From Synechococcaceae cyanobacterium SM2_3_1 (GTDB lineage: Bacteria; Cyanobacteriota; Cyanobacteriia; Thermostichales; Thermostichaceae), in assembly GCA_012030715.1 (NCBI GenBank), contig JAAUUJ010000022.1, positions 1-37,667 on the forward strand: 37,667 nt of DNA, written 5' to 3'. A model generated the notes under the pieces. It ran no database searches. It was not told the origin of the DNA and saw only the letters and a list, made by a program, of their open reading frames with translations. Each line of letters opens with the position of its first letter. The first letter of the stretch is position 1. A program made the translations under genes and the position numbers. Positions 1 through 9,206 of this stretch are shown piece after piece.

Positions 1-1
1 T

Positions 2-352
2 CTGCGGGGAGATCCCCTCTGGTTTACACCGGACCAATTGCGACAGATGATCATTGCCCTGGAACCGACCACCACCGAAGCGATCCAGGTGGAGCGGCGC
101 ACCAAGCGCTACTGGAGTCTGGAACTTTTCCGGCAGGGGAGGGACCGCCTCTGGCAGGCTCTGATCCTGGGCTACTTGCGGGAGCAGGAGAACCTGGTAC
201 TGGTCATGATTGATGAAATTGCCTTTCGCTGTCCTGTGCGTTTTCAACGCCATGTGCAACTGGGGGAGTGGGTGCAACTGCAGGTGGCTGCCGTCGATCC
301 CCGTGCAGATCTGCTGGAGCTGCGGGAGGTAACGGTGGGGGTAGCCCAGTAA
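2..352 (+). CDS. RNase II/R-family exoribonuclease, C-terminal fragment
   Basis: Only the last 116 codons or so are present; the reading frame is open from base 2, so the start lies outside the window. The visible part looks like the end of an RNB-type 3'-5' exoribonuclease: a helical segment with TTEAIQVERRTKRYWSLE, typical of the end of the RNB catalytic domain, then a small beta-rich stretch (VLVMIDEIAFRCPVRF to LLELREV) resembling the short S1-like ending of cyanobacterial RNase II/R proteins. The catalytic aspartates would be upstream and cannot be checked. Family assignment is from remembered sequence patterns. The next gene starts about 80 bases downstream on the same strand. Confidence 0.65.
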   Translation: MRGDPLWFTPDQLRQMIIALEPTTTEAIQVERRTKRYWSLELFRQGRDRLWQALILGYLREQENLVLVMIDEIAFRCPVRFQRHVQLGEWVQLQVAAVDPRADLLELREVTVGVAQ

Positions 353-433
353 TTGCGGGGTTGAGAAAAGCCAGCCATTGTATGCTTGGCATCAATGATG
401 AGAGTCGCTCCCTAATAATCCTCGGTGATTTGC

Positions 434-1936
434 ATGACTGATCCCCATTCCCCTGCCCTGAATAACCGCCAGGGTCAGACCAGCGAGCATACCCTTCCTT
501 TGGCGGATCAATCGCTGCCCTATACGGCTGAGGCGGACTGGTTAACCGTCTACGAACGGGAGAAACCCGTGGCAGTCATGTTTTACGTCGCCTACCTGCT
601 GCAGGGGGAGGCCAGTACTCAGCGGCCGCTAACCTTTGTGTTTAACGGTGGACCCGGGGCAGCCTCTGCCTATCTGCATATGGGAGCTCTAGGGCCTCGC
701 CGCGTGCAGTTTGGTGCGGATGGCACCCTCCCGAAACCTCCTGTGCAGGTGACCGACAATCCCGAAAGCTGGTTGCGCTTTACCGATCTGGTCTTTATCG
801 ATCCGGTGGGGACAGGTTTCAGCCGCCAGTTGCCCCCGGAGAAAGCGGAGTCTGCTGCTGCCGGATCCGCCTCTGATAAACCGGAGGAAACCCCTTTCTG
901 GGAGGTGGAACGGGATCTGAAAGCTCTGGGGGAATTTATGCAGGCTTTTCTCTCCCAGCATCAGCGCTGGCTCTCACCACTTTTAATCGCTGGGGAAAGC
1001 TACGGGGGGTTTCGGGTGGCACGCCTGGCCCAGATGCTGCAACAGGACTTTGGCCTCGGTCTGTCGGGGGCGATCCTGATCTCTCCCGCCCTGGAGTTCA
1101 GTCTCCTGGAAGGCAGTGATTACAACCTTTCCTACTGGGCCACCCTGGTGCCTTCCTTTGCGGCAGCAGCTGCGTATCACCAGCGGGTATCTGTCCGCCA
1201 GGATCGCCTTCGTCATCAACAGGCGGCTGAAACGCTGGCGCGGCAACGGCTGATCCCCCTGTTAGCCCTGGGCAGTTCTGCCCCCGCCACTGAGCAGCAC
1301 TCGGTGTATCAGGAGCTGGCGGATCTGATCGGATTGCCCGTGTCTGTTGTCCAGAAGCATGGGGGCCGGATCGATCGGGAAGTCTTTGCCCGTGAACTGC
1401 TGCGGGATCAGGGTCGCGTCCTGGGGCTGTATGATGCTTCCATTACCAGTATTGATCCCTTTCCTGACCGACTGCAGTTTGAAGGCAGTGATCCTACCCT
1501 GGATGGGGTTCAACGCCTGTTCACGGGGGCGATCAATCATCAACTGCGGGATCAGCTGGGGGTGAAAACCGACCTGATGTACCATCTGCTTAACTTTGAG
1601 ACCTTCAAAGCCTGGAAGTTCTCCCTGAAAACTGAGTTTAAGATGGGCTACCTGGGGGCCATGGATCAGCTGCGAGTGGGGCTATCCCTCAATCCCCATA
1701 TGCGAGTGCACATCAGCCATGGTGTTTTTGATCTGGTCACCACCTACTTCGCCTCCATGCACCTGGTGGATCTGATGAAACTGGATCTGGCCCTGCGCCC
1801 CAACCTCACCCTGACCAGCTATGACGGCGGTCATATGTTTTATAGCTGGGATCAATCCCGCCAGTCCTGGTATCGGGAAATGCACACCTGGTATGCCAGT
1901 CTTGGATCAGTGGGAGAGGATCTGGGAGAGGAATAG
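434..1936 (+). CDS. Serine carboxypeptidase, peptidase family S10
   Basis: This 500-residue protein carries the hallmarks of S10 carboxypeptidases, which trim C-terminal residues from peptides. Near the N-terminus are FNGGPGAAS (oxyanion-hole region) and DPVGTGFSR. The nucleophile motif is GESYGG. The Asp lies in [11 protein letters not shown] and the His in GGHMFY near the C-terminus. With numbering from the upstream GTG at 425, the triad would be Ser192, Asp436 and His470. I see no signal peptide, so a cytoplasmic location is inferred. I prefer the ATG at 434 to the GTG at 425; neither has a strong ribosome binding site. The 3' end overlaps the convergent ABC ATPase gene by 30 bases. The neighbouring amino-acid transporter suggests peptide or amino-acid salvage, but that link is inference. 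Confidence 0.88.
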   Translation: MTDPHSPALNNRQGQTSEHTLPLADQSLPYTAEADWLTVYEREKPVAVMFYVAYLLQGEASTQRPLTFVFNGGPGAASAYLHMGALGPRRVQFGADGTLPKPPVQVTDNPESWLRFTDLVFIDPVGTGFSRQLPPEKAESAAAGSASDKPEETPFWEVERDLKALGEFMQAFLSQHQRWLSPLLIAGESYGGFRVARLAQMLQQDFGLGLSGAILISPALEFSLLEGSDYNLSYWATLVPSFAAAAAYHQRVSVRQDRLRHQQAAETLARQRLIPLLALGSSAPATEQHSVYQELADLIGLPVSVVQKHGGRIDREVFARELLRDQGRVLGLYDASITSIDPFPDRLQFEGSDPTLDGVQRLFTGAINHQLRDQLGVKTDLMYHLLNFETFKAWKFSLKTEFKMGYLGAMDQLRVGLSLNPHMRVHISHGVFDLVTTYFASMHLVDLMKLDLALRPNLTLTSYDGGHMFYSWDQSRQSWYREMHTWYASLGSVGEDLGEE

Positions 1937-2689
1937 CTTGGTGCGTTCTTCCCGGGGGTTGGAGAAAAACTGTTTGGGGGTGTTCTCTTCCACAATCTTG
2001 CCCTGATCAAAGAAGATGATCCGGTCCGCCACCTCACGGGCAAAGCCCATTTCATGGGTGACACACACCATTGTCATCCCCGACTGGGCCAGTTCCCGCA
2101 TTACATCCAGTACCTCTTTGATCATCTCCGGATCCAGGGCCGAGGTGGGTTCATCAAACAGCATCACCGCCGGGTTCATGGCCAGGGCTCGGGCAATCGC
2201 CACCCGCTGTTGTTGTCCCCCTGAAAGCTGACCGGGGTATTTGTGAGCTTGTTCAGCAATGCCAACCCGGGTCAGCAGTTCTAAAGCCCGATCCGTAGCC
2301 TCGTCTTTCTTCAGCTTTTTAACGGTCATCGGGCCGAGAGTTACGTTCTGCACCACTGTCAGATGGGGAAAGAGGTTAAATTGCTGAAATACCATGCCCA
2401 CTTCCCGCCGGATGGCATCAATGTTACGCAGATCGTGGGTAAGTTCAATGCCATTCACCACAATCCTGCCCTTCTGATGTTCCTCCAGGCGATTGATCGT
2501 GCGAATAAAAGTGGATTTGCCAGATCCGGAGGGACCACAAACTACCACCACCTCTGCGCGGCGGATGGCGGTGGAAATGCCTTTGAGCACATGAAAATCC
2601 CCATACCATTTGTGAACCTCCTCGCAGGTGATGGCCACATCTGTAGCTGAGGTTGAGGGAGTGTTCATCTCGGTTTTGGGAACATTCAT
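1907..2689 (-). CDS. bgtA: Polar amino-acid ABC transporter ATP-binding protein (BgtA/AapP type)
   Basis: This is the ATPase of a polar amino-acid uptake system, about 260 residues. Visible motifs are Walker [10 protein letters not shown], the Q-loop region [15 protein letters not shown], the signature LSGGQQQR, Walker [14 protein letters not shown] and the switch His in CVTHEMGF. These match the AapP/BztD/BgtA/GlnQ subfamily. The frame extends to a GTG at 2713; I chose the first ATG (2689), and another ATG at 2668 would also fit the family's usual N-terminus. The gene is divergent from the binding protein and permease genes just upstream, so it is probably the ATPase of that transporter. Its 3' end overlaps the S10 peptidase gene tail to tail. 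The symbol follows the Anabaena N-II permease (NatFGH with BgtA). Confidence 0.9.
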   Translation of the reverse strand: MNVPKTEMNTPSTSATDVAITCEEVHKWYGDFHVLKGISTAIRRAEVVVVCGPSGSGKSTFIRTINRLEEHQKGRIVVNGIELTHDLRNIDAIRREVGMVFQQFNLFPHLTVVQNVTLGPMTVKKLKKDEATDRALELLTRVGIAEQAHKYPGQLSGGQQQRVAIARALAMNPAVMLFDEPTSALDPEMIKEVLDVMRELAQSGMTMVCVTHEMGFAREVADRIIFFDQGKIVEENTPKQFFSNPREERTKLFLSQILSH

Positions 2690-2926
2690 GGCATACCAGC
2701 GCTTTGTAATCACAATCTACCTGATCCGCTGCCCTCGCTTCGCAAGTTGCCAAGAGGCTAGATGACAACCTGGCAAGGGGAGCATTCCCTCAAGACTCAG
2801 GTCAAAAGAGACTGGATCGATGGAATCTTAATCTGCCATCATGGGCAGTATCTGTCGTAACATTTCCTCGGTGGGGGAGGTGTCACTTTGTAAGAGAAAT
2901 ACTTGCGAATGGAGATTCAGGAATTC

Positions 2927-3955
2927 ATGCGGTCAACTCTGTTCAGTTCCCTCCTGGGGGTGTTGTGTCTATCTTCCCTTGTCAGTCTTGCCGCTCCGGT
3001 GGCCGCACAGGGAAGCAGCAAGCTGGAGGAAGTCAAGTCGAGAGGGACCCTCCGCTGTGGGGTCAACAACCAGTTACCTGGCTTTGGTAACCTTGATGAC
3101 GCTGGCAACTACGTTGGCTTTGATATTGATATCTGCCGTGCGCTCGCCGCTGCCGTCCTTGGGGATCCTCAGGCGATTGAATTTGTCTCCCTCACTGCCG
3201 CCAATCGCCAGTCGGCCATCCAGGCCAATGAGGTTGACTTTATGATCCGCAATACCACCTGGACCCTTACCCGTGATCGTGAATGGGGAGCTACCTTTGG
3301 GCCTACTGCCTACTACGATGGACAGGGATTCCTGGTGCGTAAGGAACTGGAGATCAATGAATTAAGCCAGCTGGATGGGGCCTCGATCTGCGTGATCTCA
3401 GGAACTACCACTGAACTGAACCTAGCGGATGTTTTCCGTGCTCGTAGCCTTGCCTTTGAACCGATCACCTTTGAAAATGAAGACACTGCATTTACCGCCT
3501 ATGAAGAAGGGCGATGTGATGCCATTACCAATGACCAGAGTTCCCTGATCTCGCGGCGGAGTACCCTGGCTGCGCCCGATGATCATCTGATTTTGGAGGA
3601 AATCATCTCTAAAGAGCCGCTCGGACCGCTGGTGGCTCAGGGGGACACGCAATGGGCTGACATCATGAACTGGACTATGTTCGCCCTGTTCTACGCTGAT
3701 GAAAAGGGGATCACCAGCGAGAATATCAATACCTTCGCCGATAGTGAAGATCCTGATATTCAGCGCTTCCTGGGCATTGATGGCAATTTGGGAGAATTGC
3801 TGGGACTGGAACCCACCTGGACCCAAACCGTGATTGAATCGGTGGGCAACTACGGCGAGATCTTCGACCGCAACCTCACACCCTTAGGTGTCCAGCCGGG
3901 GTTAAACCAGCCCTACACCGAGGGGGGTATTCACTACGCTCCTCCGTTCCGCTAG
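2927..3955 (+). CDS. natF: Amino-acid ABC transporter periplasmic binding protein (NatF/AapJ type)
   Basis: This 342-residue solute-binding protein delivers amino acids to the membrane permease. The N-terminus is a signal peptide: Met-Arg, a hydrophobic stretch (LLGVLCLSSLVSLAA), then a cleavage site near PVAAQ/GSS. There is no lipobox cysteine at the cleavage site, so it should be a free periplasmic protein. The mature part starts with LEEVKSRGTLRCGVNN and continues with YVGFDIDICRALAAA, typical of the family-3 binding proteins AapJ/BztA/NatF. ATG starts at 2909 and 2927 and a TTG at 2903 are in frame. I chose 2927 because AGGA lies four bases upstream and the signal peptide then begins directly. 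It is the first gene of a plus-strand run with the two permeases and is divergent from the ATPase. Confidence 0.9.
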   Translation: MRSTLFSSLLGVLCLSSLVSLAAPVAAQGSSKLEEVKSRGTLRCGVNNQLPGFGNLDDAGNYVGFDIDICRALAAAVLGDPQAIEFVSLTAANRQSAIQANEVDFMIRNTTWTLTRDREWGATFGPTAYYDGQGFLVRKELEINELSQLDGASICVISGTTTELNLADVFRARSLAFEPITFENEDTAFTAYEEGRCDAITNDQSSLISRRSTLAAPDDHLILEEIISKEPLGPLVAQGDTQWADIMNWTMFALFYADEKGITSENINTFADSEDPDIQRFLGIDGNLGELLGLEPTWTQTVIESVGNYGEIFDRNLTPLGVQPGLNQPYTEGGIHYAPPFR

Positions 3956-4027
3956 CAACATGGGATCCTGCAGGACGGCAAGCCCCTCAGGATTCCGGAT
4001 TCTCGCTCGCCGTTGCTCGTGAATGTT

Positions 4028-5176
4028 ATGTCCGCCTTTCAGTCCCCTGTGTCCCCTCCCTGGTGGCGGGATGAGCAAATTCTCAAGGTGATCTTTCAGA
4101 TTGCCTTTGCCGTTGCGGTGCTGCTCTCCATGCTGGGGTTGTACCGCAATCTAACTGTGGGGTTGGATCAGCTGGATCTTTCTCTAGGATTTGGTTTCCT
4201 CACGAATTCTGCCAATTTCGGCATTTCGGAGGGAATTCCCTACGATCCTGCCGAGTCCTACCTGAAAGCCTTTCTGGTGGGAGCGGTCAATACCCTCTAC
4301 GTTTCGGTGGCCAGCATCTTGTTGGCAACCCTCATGGGTCTGATCCTGGGGATGGCCCGCCTGTCCAGTAACCTGTTGGCCCGCAAGTTGGCGGCAGTGG
4401 TCACCGAAGCCTTTCGAAATGTGCCGGTGCTGCTCATCATCATTTTCTGGTACCAGGCGGTGATCCTCCAGTTACCTGGAGTGCGGGATAGTTACTCGTT
4501 CCTGGGAATTTTCTATGTAAATCAACGGGGGGTATTTTTCCCCAGTTTGAACCCCAGCGGGTGGTTGCTGCCGATGCTGGCGCTGCTGGCGGGGGTGTTC
4601 TGGCTAAGACGATTGCGTCCAGACCGCCCAAGCTGGATCAAAAACATCCTCACCGCAGTGGGGGTCCTGCTGGTGATCCTGGCCTTCTACGTGTGGGCTC
4701 CTCAAGATCCACTGCAAATTCAGGTGCCAGAACTGACCCGCTTTAACTTTCGGGGTGGTGCCCAATTCTCAGCCGAATTTACAGGTGTGATGCTGGGGCT
4801 GGTGACCTACACCGGGGCCTACATTGCAGAAGTGGTGCGAGGATCGTTTTTGGCGGTACCCAGGGGACAGTGGGAAGCTTCCCGTGCTATTGGCCTGAAT
4901 GAATTGGCCGCTTTTCGGCGGGTGATCGTACCCCAGGCACTGCGCATCATGATCCCCTCGCTTACCACCCAATACCTGACCTTGATCAAAAACACAACCC
5001 TGGCGATTGCGGTGGGTTACTCGGATCTGTTTAATATCAGCACAACCATCATCAATCAATCCGGACGATCGATTGAGGTTTTCGCCATCATGATAACCAC
5101 TTACCTGATTGTGAACCTGATGGTCGCTACAGGAATGAACTGGATGAATGAGCGTGTCAAGCTGGTGGAGCGCTGA
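4028..5176 (+). CDS. natG: Amino-acid ABC transporter permease (NatG/AapQ type)
   Basis: This 382-residue integral membrane protein forms one half of the amino-acid channel. It has a membrane segment near residues 20-45, a cluster beginning AVNTLYVSVASILLATLMGL, and hydrophobic helices through the middle. The conserved permease loop that docks the ATPase (EAA-type) is visible in RGQWEASRAIGLNELAAFRRV. The large insertion between the first helices and that loop, and the total length near 385, are typical of AapQ/BztB/NatG rather than of short HisM-like permeases. A TTG (4013), a GTG (4019) and an ATG (4028) are possible starts; I prefer the ATG. The gene ends two bases before the next permease gene, so the two are almost certainly translated together. 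Confidence 0.9.
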   Translation: MSAFQSPVSPPWWRDEQILKVIFQIAFAVAVLLSMLGLYRNLTVGLDQLDLSLGFGFLTNSANFGISEGIPYDPAESYLKAFLVGAVNTLYVSVASILLATLMGLILGMARLSSNLLARKLAAVVTEAFRNVPVLLIIIFWYQAVILQLPGVRDSYSFLGIFYVNQRGVFFPSLNPSGWLLPMLALLAGVFWLRRLRPDRPSWIKNILTAVGVLLVILAFYVWAPQDPLQIQVPELTRFNFRGGAQFSAEFTGVMLGLVTYTGAYIAEVVRGSFLAVPRGQWEASRAIGLNELAAFRRVIVPQALRIMIPSLTTQYLTLIKNTTLAIAVGYSDLFNISTTIINQSGRSIEVFAIMITTYLIVNLMVATGMNWMNERVKLVER

Positions 5177-5178
5177 GC

Positions 5179-6369
5179 ATGACCGCTTTCTCTTCCCCCG
5201 AGCAAGACCTGCGACCTCCAACCCCACGCCTGCATCCCATCCTGTGGCTACGAAAAAATTTGTTTGGCTCTTGGTTCAACAGTTTGCTGACCTTGTTTTC
5301 CCTAGCAATCCTTGTCTGGACAGTGTTTGGGTTTGTGCATTGGGCTCAACAGGCAAACTGGGCTGTGATTCCCGCCAACCTCAAGATCTTTGCCAGTGGG
5401 ACTTACCCGGTGGAACAGCTGTGGCGAGTCTGGGTGGTGCTGGGCATGGTCATGGCCATTCTGGGAATGGCTGGGGGGGCTTGGCAGGGTGTCCTGCGAC
5501 AGTACACGATTGGGGTAGCGGTCTTTTTCGGGATCCTGGCTTTGTTCCCGCTGGGCTCCCCCCAGTTCTGGCTGGCGGGCATCGCCGCTGTAACAGCCCT
5601 GGGGGTTGCTGTGGGCTGGAAACGCCAGAACTTACAGTTGTTGACCCTCTGGATCTGGGTTCCCGTACTCCCGCTGGTATTTGAACTGTTACTCGGAGGC
5701 TTTGGCGAGCAGCTTCCGGGCATTAACTCCTCCGAACTGTCGGGTCTCCTCCTGACCTTGATCATGGCCTCGGCAGCTCTGATCATCGCCTTCCCCATTG
5801 GGGTGCTGCTGGCTTTGGGTCGGGCTAATGGCAATTTACCTGTAATCAAGATCTTTAGCATTGGGGTGATCGAGTTCTTCCGGGGCATTCCTCTGACCAC
5901 CATCCTCTTCGCGGCCTGGTTGCTGGTTCCCCTGTTTTTGGGAGGGGCCAGTGTAGATATCTTGATCAGGGTGGAGGTAGGTTTTATTCTTTTTACTGCG
6001 GTTTATGTCGCAGAGGATGTTCGAGGGGGACTGCAGTCGATCCCCAGAGGCCAGTGGGAAGCCGCCCGAGCCCTGGGGCTGAATCCCTTGCAACTCACCT
6101 GGCTGATCATCTTGCCCCAAGCCCTGCGAGTGGCCATTCCCTCGCTGGTCAATGCCTTCTTAACGCTATTTAAGGACACGTCCCTGGTGATCGTGGTAGG
6201 GGCTATTGATCTGCTACAAGCGGGACGGATTGTCTACAACAACTCCAACTGGTTGGGCACTCAACAGGAGGTGCTCTTTTTCATCGGCCTGGTATATTTT
6301 TGCTTTTGTTATGCGATGGCCCATGCTGCGAAGCAAATTGAACGATCGCTGGGATTAGGAGAACGGTAA
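5179..6369 (+). CDS. natH: Amino-acid ABC transporter permease (NatH/AapM type)
   Basis: This is the second membrane subunit of the transporter, 396 residues, starting with ATG two bases after the natG stop. It has an N-terminal helix (FNSLLTLFSLAILVWTVFGF), several central helices, and the transporter core beginning near ELSGLLLTLIMASAALIIAF. The ATPase-docking loop reads RGQWEAARALGLNPLQL, paired with the equivalent loop of natG. Length and loop position match AapM/BztC/NatH. The order binding protein, permease, permease, with the ATPase divergent next door, gives a complete uptake system for neutral or acidic amino acids; the exact substrate cannot be read from the sequence. Confidence 0.9.
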   Translation: MTAFSSPEQDLRPPTPRLHPILWLRKNLFGSWFNSLLTLFSLAILVWTVFGFVHWAQQANWAVIPANLKIFASGTYPVEQLWRVWVVLGMVMAILGMAGGAWQGVLRQYTIGVAVFFGILALFPLGSPQFWLAGIAAVTALGVAVGWKRQNLQLLTLWIWVPVLPLVFELLLGGFGEQLPGINSSELSGLLLTLIMASAALIIAFPIGVLLALGRANGNLPVIKIFSIGVIEFFRGIPLTTILFAAWLLVPLFLGGASVDILIRVEVGFILFTAVYVAEDVRGGLQSIPRGQWEAARALGLNPLQLTWLIILPQALRVAIPSLVNAFLTLFKDTSLVIVVGAIDLLQAGRIVYNNSNWLGTQQEVLFFIGLVYFCFCYAMAHAAKQIERSLGLGER

Positions 6370-6385
6370 AGCCTACTGATCCTAC

Positions 6386-7141
6386 TCACGAATAGGCCAA
6401 CAGGCTGATCTTAATCTGGCATGAGCTTGGGTCCAGGGTATGAAAGTTCAGGTTGGCCTGCATTTCTCGCAACAGGCGTTGGCTCACTCTCCAGGTGAAA
6501 TACTGCCGTTGTTGCTGTTCAACCGATTGGGTGACTGGCAGGCCCCATAGGTTGAGCGTCAACAGGATCTGGGGGTGTTGGAGGTGCATCTGGAGGTCCA
6601 GATGGCCGCAACGGAGGTGGGCAATGCTCCAGCGACAAAGTCCTAGCAGCGCCTGCAGTAACCCATGCGGATCGGCGTAACCCCAGTAGTCTGTGATCGG
6701 GGCTTCTTGTAGGCAGGACCAGGCATACCGCAGCCCTCGATCTTGAGCCTGAAGGATGGTCAGTGCGGCCACATCCTGCAGGAGCGGAAGCAGCTGGACA
6801 GGTTGCAACTGCAAGCGTTGGATCGGAATTTGATGTTGAGCCAGGCGGGTATACTCCTCCAGCAGATGCAGCGAGTTCTCAACGGCCAGCCGGGCAGTGT
6901 CCAGATACTCTCTCTCCTCCTGCGGTGAATCACAGAGATCGGCCAGAATCATTTGCAGAGAACCCATCTGGCTGCTGAGGGGCGTCCGCAATTCATGACC
7001 AATACTGGCCAGCAATTCCGCTTGAAACTGCCTCAACATCTCAGCCCGCTCAAAGGCAAACTGCCAGTCCATTTCTGGCTGATCCGGCGGTCGCTGTTCT
7101 ACCCCAGCACCCTGCTTCTTCGCTAGTTGTGGCCCTACCAT
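6386..7141 (-). CDS. Histidine-kinase-like protein with degenerate ATP-binding region
   Basis: This 251-residue protein has a clear HisKA dimerisation/phospho-acceptor motif, SIGHELRTPLSSQMG, with the phosphorylatable His at residue 49, preceded by a helix (FERAEMLRQFQAELLA). The region where the HATPase domain should follow is only weakly recognisable: YADPHGLLQALLGLCRWSI sits where the N-box normally carries its Asn, and no DXGXG (G1) or GXG (G2) motif is visible. It may be able to dimerise or accept phosphate but is unlikely to bind ATP normally. No sensor domain or transmembrane segment is present, and no response regulator is adjacent. It lies 78 bases downstream of prmC on the same strand. 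It could instead be a phosphotransfer or scaffold protein. Confidence 0.72.
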   Translation of the reverse strand: MVGPQLAKKQGAGVEQRPPDQPEMDWQFAFERAEMLRQFQAELLASIGHELRTPLSSQMGSLQMILADLCDSPQEEREYLDTARLAVENSLHLLEEYTRLAQHQIPIQRLQLQPVQLLPLLQDVAALTILQAQDRGLRYAWSCLQEAPITDYWGYADPHGLLQALLGLCRWSIAHLRCGHLDLQMHLQHPQILLTLNLWGLPVTQSVEQQQRQYFTWRVSQRLLREMQANLNFHTLDPSSCQIKISLLAYS

Positions 7142-7219
7142 CGTTCTGATCCCAACCCTGTGGACCCTGAAGTCACAGTCCCTTACTCCTGCAGTAGACT
7201 CAACTTCACTTTAGCTTCA

Positions 7220-8135
7220 TTAAGTCACAGTAAAGCATGTTGAGGCAGGAAGACAAGCACTGACAAATCGGGGAACCCCACTCAGATCAGGATGGATGTG
7301 GATGCTGGTGTAGCGATCATCCTGAAACAGGAGGGTGGCCACCTCCTCCGCCTGCCCCTGCATGACCTCAACCGCCCAGAACCCCCCAGGCTGGAGATAA
7401 AGGGGAGCCTGATCGATGAGATGCAGCACCGCCTCTAAGCCCGACTCACCCCCATCCAAGGCAAGGTGAGGTTCATGCCAGGCAACTTCCGGTTGTAACT
7501 GCGGCAGCTGTGATCGAGGAATGTAGGGCGGATTGGAGACCATTCCCTGAATCCGACCTCGTTCAGGATGGAGGGGGGTAAACCAGGATCCCTGCAAAAA
7601 AGTCAGAGGAGCTGACAGTGCCTGCGCTCTGCGGTTGGCCTCGGCCATGGTCAGTGCCTCGACACTGACATCCACTCCATACACCTGACTGGCCACCCCA
7701 ACCCTGGCCAGGCTAGAGCCAGGATCCCACTTCCTGTACCCAGATCCACCCAGATCCCGGGAGCGGCTTCCTGAGCATGCCACCACTCCACCGCGATATC
7801 AATGAGTAATTCTGTCTCTGGGCGCGGAATTAAAAACCCCCAGGACCAACTTGGATATCCAGATCCCGCCAGACCACCCTCCCCAGAAGATACTGCAGGG
7901 GAATGCGCTCCTGCAGCCGCCGTTGCCAGAGATGGGTCAGCGCAGTCAGATCAATGTCAGAGGGGGGGCGATCAAGTCGCTGATCGAGACGTGACCACCC
8001 TCCTGCTTCCAGGAGCAAATCCACTTCCAGAGGAGAGATCGATGCAGCCCTGGCCATAATCTGGGCTTGCTGGCGCCACAGACGAGCGTCGGATCTTGAG
8101 CGCGCGCGGATCGGAACTGGGCTATTGGCCTGCAT
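7220..8135 (-). CDS. prmC: Peptide chain release factor N5-glutamine methyltransferase PrmC (frame broken twice)
   Basis: PrmC/HemK methylates the glutamine of the GGQ motif in release factors. The N-terminal helical domain is in one frame (8135 to about 7842), ending LQYLLGRVVWRDLDIQVGPG. A different frame then encodes LIPRPETELLIDIAVEWW and the SAM-binding motif VDLGTGSGILAL. A third frame carries LARVGVASQVYGVDVS, the catalytic SNPPYIP and the C-terminus. The first break is at a run of five A and five C (7832-7841, plus strand); restoring GVLIP needs one fewer base in each run. The second is near 7713-7717, where one G appears to be missing. With both corrected the gene gives 304 residues, close to the family's usual length. 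Sequence error is the simplest explanation; a recent pseudogene is the alternative. Confidence 0.82.
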
Positions 8136-8189
8136 CGGGAATAGTGATGGGCTCGGCTCCGTCAGCAGGGAGCTGGAAGAGATCTGGGT

Positions 8190-8975
8190 TTAGATCCTGA
8201 ACATACTCGAGGAGTCTCGCGAGGGGACAAAAGCAATTTTCTCAATGTCAGCCGCTGCGGAGCTATCTAGCATGGAATCCACCACCTGTTCGAGGGTAGT
8301 GACTTCAATTTTGGTGGCCTGAGTCACCTCGGCGTTCTCTGCTGCTGCCCGATCCAGAGTCAACTGCAGATCTTGCTGGGCGAAAAAGAAAGGCACCACT
8401 TCGACGCCATCCCGCTCAATGGTTAGAATCCCCTGAGCAGAGACGCCATAGAAGAGAGGGATACCCGGAAAATCTTCGATATCAGTTTGACCATTTGCTT
8501 TCACAATCTGCATGGCCGACTCGACATCGCTGGGGCGGGGTAACACCTGAAACACAAGGTTTTCGCTCTGCTGTCGCTGTTGCTCTGCCACCTCGTAGGC
8601 GTAGCCCAGGGAGACAGGGATCACCTGCGCCTCGGCGGCGATGTCAGGGTTGGCGGTCTGGATCTGGGTAATGGCTGCTGTGGCTTGTTCCTGCCCCAAC
8701 CAGAAGCTGGCCACCTGCAACGTGGTCCCTTCCTGATCGACATTAGCCAGAATCGGTGTCCCATCCTTAGAAACTACGGTAAAGACGGGGACAATATTCA
8801 ACCGTTCCGCCACTTCGGATCGGGACAGCCCAGCACCGGTTCCCGCTGCGGGAGCTGGGGCCGCAGGAGCCTCCTGAGCCTGAACGGGAAACACCATGTC
8901 GGGCAGGAAGAGTGTCCCCGCGCCTGTGAGTCCATAGACCAGAGCAACCAGACCTAAACGTTGAATCACCTTCAT
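8190..8975 (-). CDS. Tic22-like family protein
   Basis: This 261-residue exported protein resembles cyanobacterial Tic22 homologues, which in cyanobacteria are periplasmic or thylakoid-lumen proteins proposed to chaperone outer-membrane protein biogenesis. It has a signal peptide (MKVIQRLGLVALVYGLTGAG to FPVQAQ/EAP), an Ala/Pro-rich linker, then the family-like sequences VAERLNIVPVFTVVSKDGTP and GIPLFYGVSAQG. The ATG at 8975 was chosen because it directly precedes the signal peptide and has GGGAG just upstream; an in-frame start 16 codons further upstream would bury the signal peptide. It lies 54 bases upstream of prmC on the same strand. The family call rests on remembered patterns. Confidence 0.75.
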   Translation of the reverse strand: MKVIQRLGLVALVYGLTGAGTLFLPDMVFPVQAQEAPAAPAPAAGTGAGLSRSEVAERLNIVPVFTVVSKDGTPILANVDQEGTTLQVASFWLGQEQATAAITQIQTANPDIAAEAQVIPVSLGYAYEVAEQQRQQSENLVFQVLPRPSDVESAMQIVKANGQTDIEDFPGIPLFYGVSAQGILTIERDGVEVVPFFFAQQDLQLTLDRAAAENAEVTQATKIEVTTLEQVVDSMLDSSAAADIEKIAFVPSRDSSSMFRI

Positions 8976-9206
8976 CCCATCTCCCGGCATCCTGCCATTG
9001 ATCATCACCCACACATAACCCAAAAATTTCTTCAGGGCTTTCGTAAGGCCAACTTCTAGTGATCACAATTAAACATGCTATGCAGTCAAGGCTAAGCGAT
9101 GAGCTGAGGACTTGTCGAGAGGAAAAAACCTGGACTTGGGATGCAATTTTGATCTTGAGGCTGCGGACCTGTGCGAAAGCTTCCCTAATTGGGGAAAATG
9201 AGCTAC

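Noticed and set aside
2848-2861. NtcA-like sequence GTA-N8-AAC upstream of natF
   Set aside because: One essential base differs (AAC for TAC), and I find no TAN3T box at 22-24 bases downstream.
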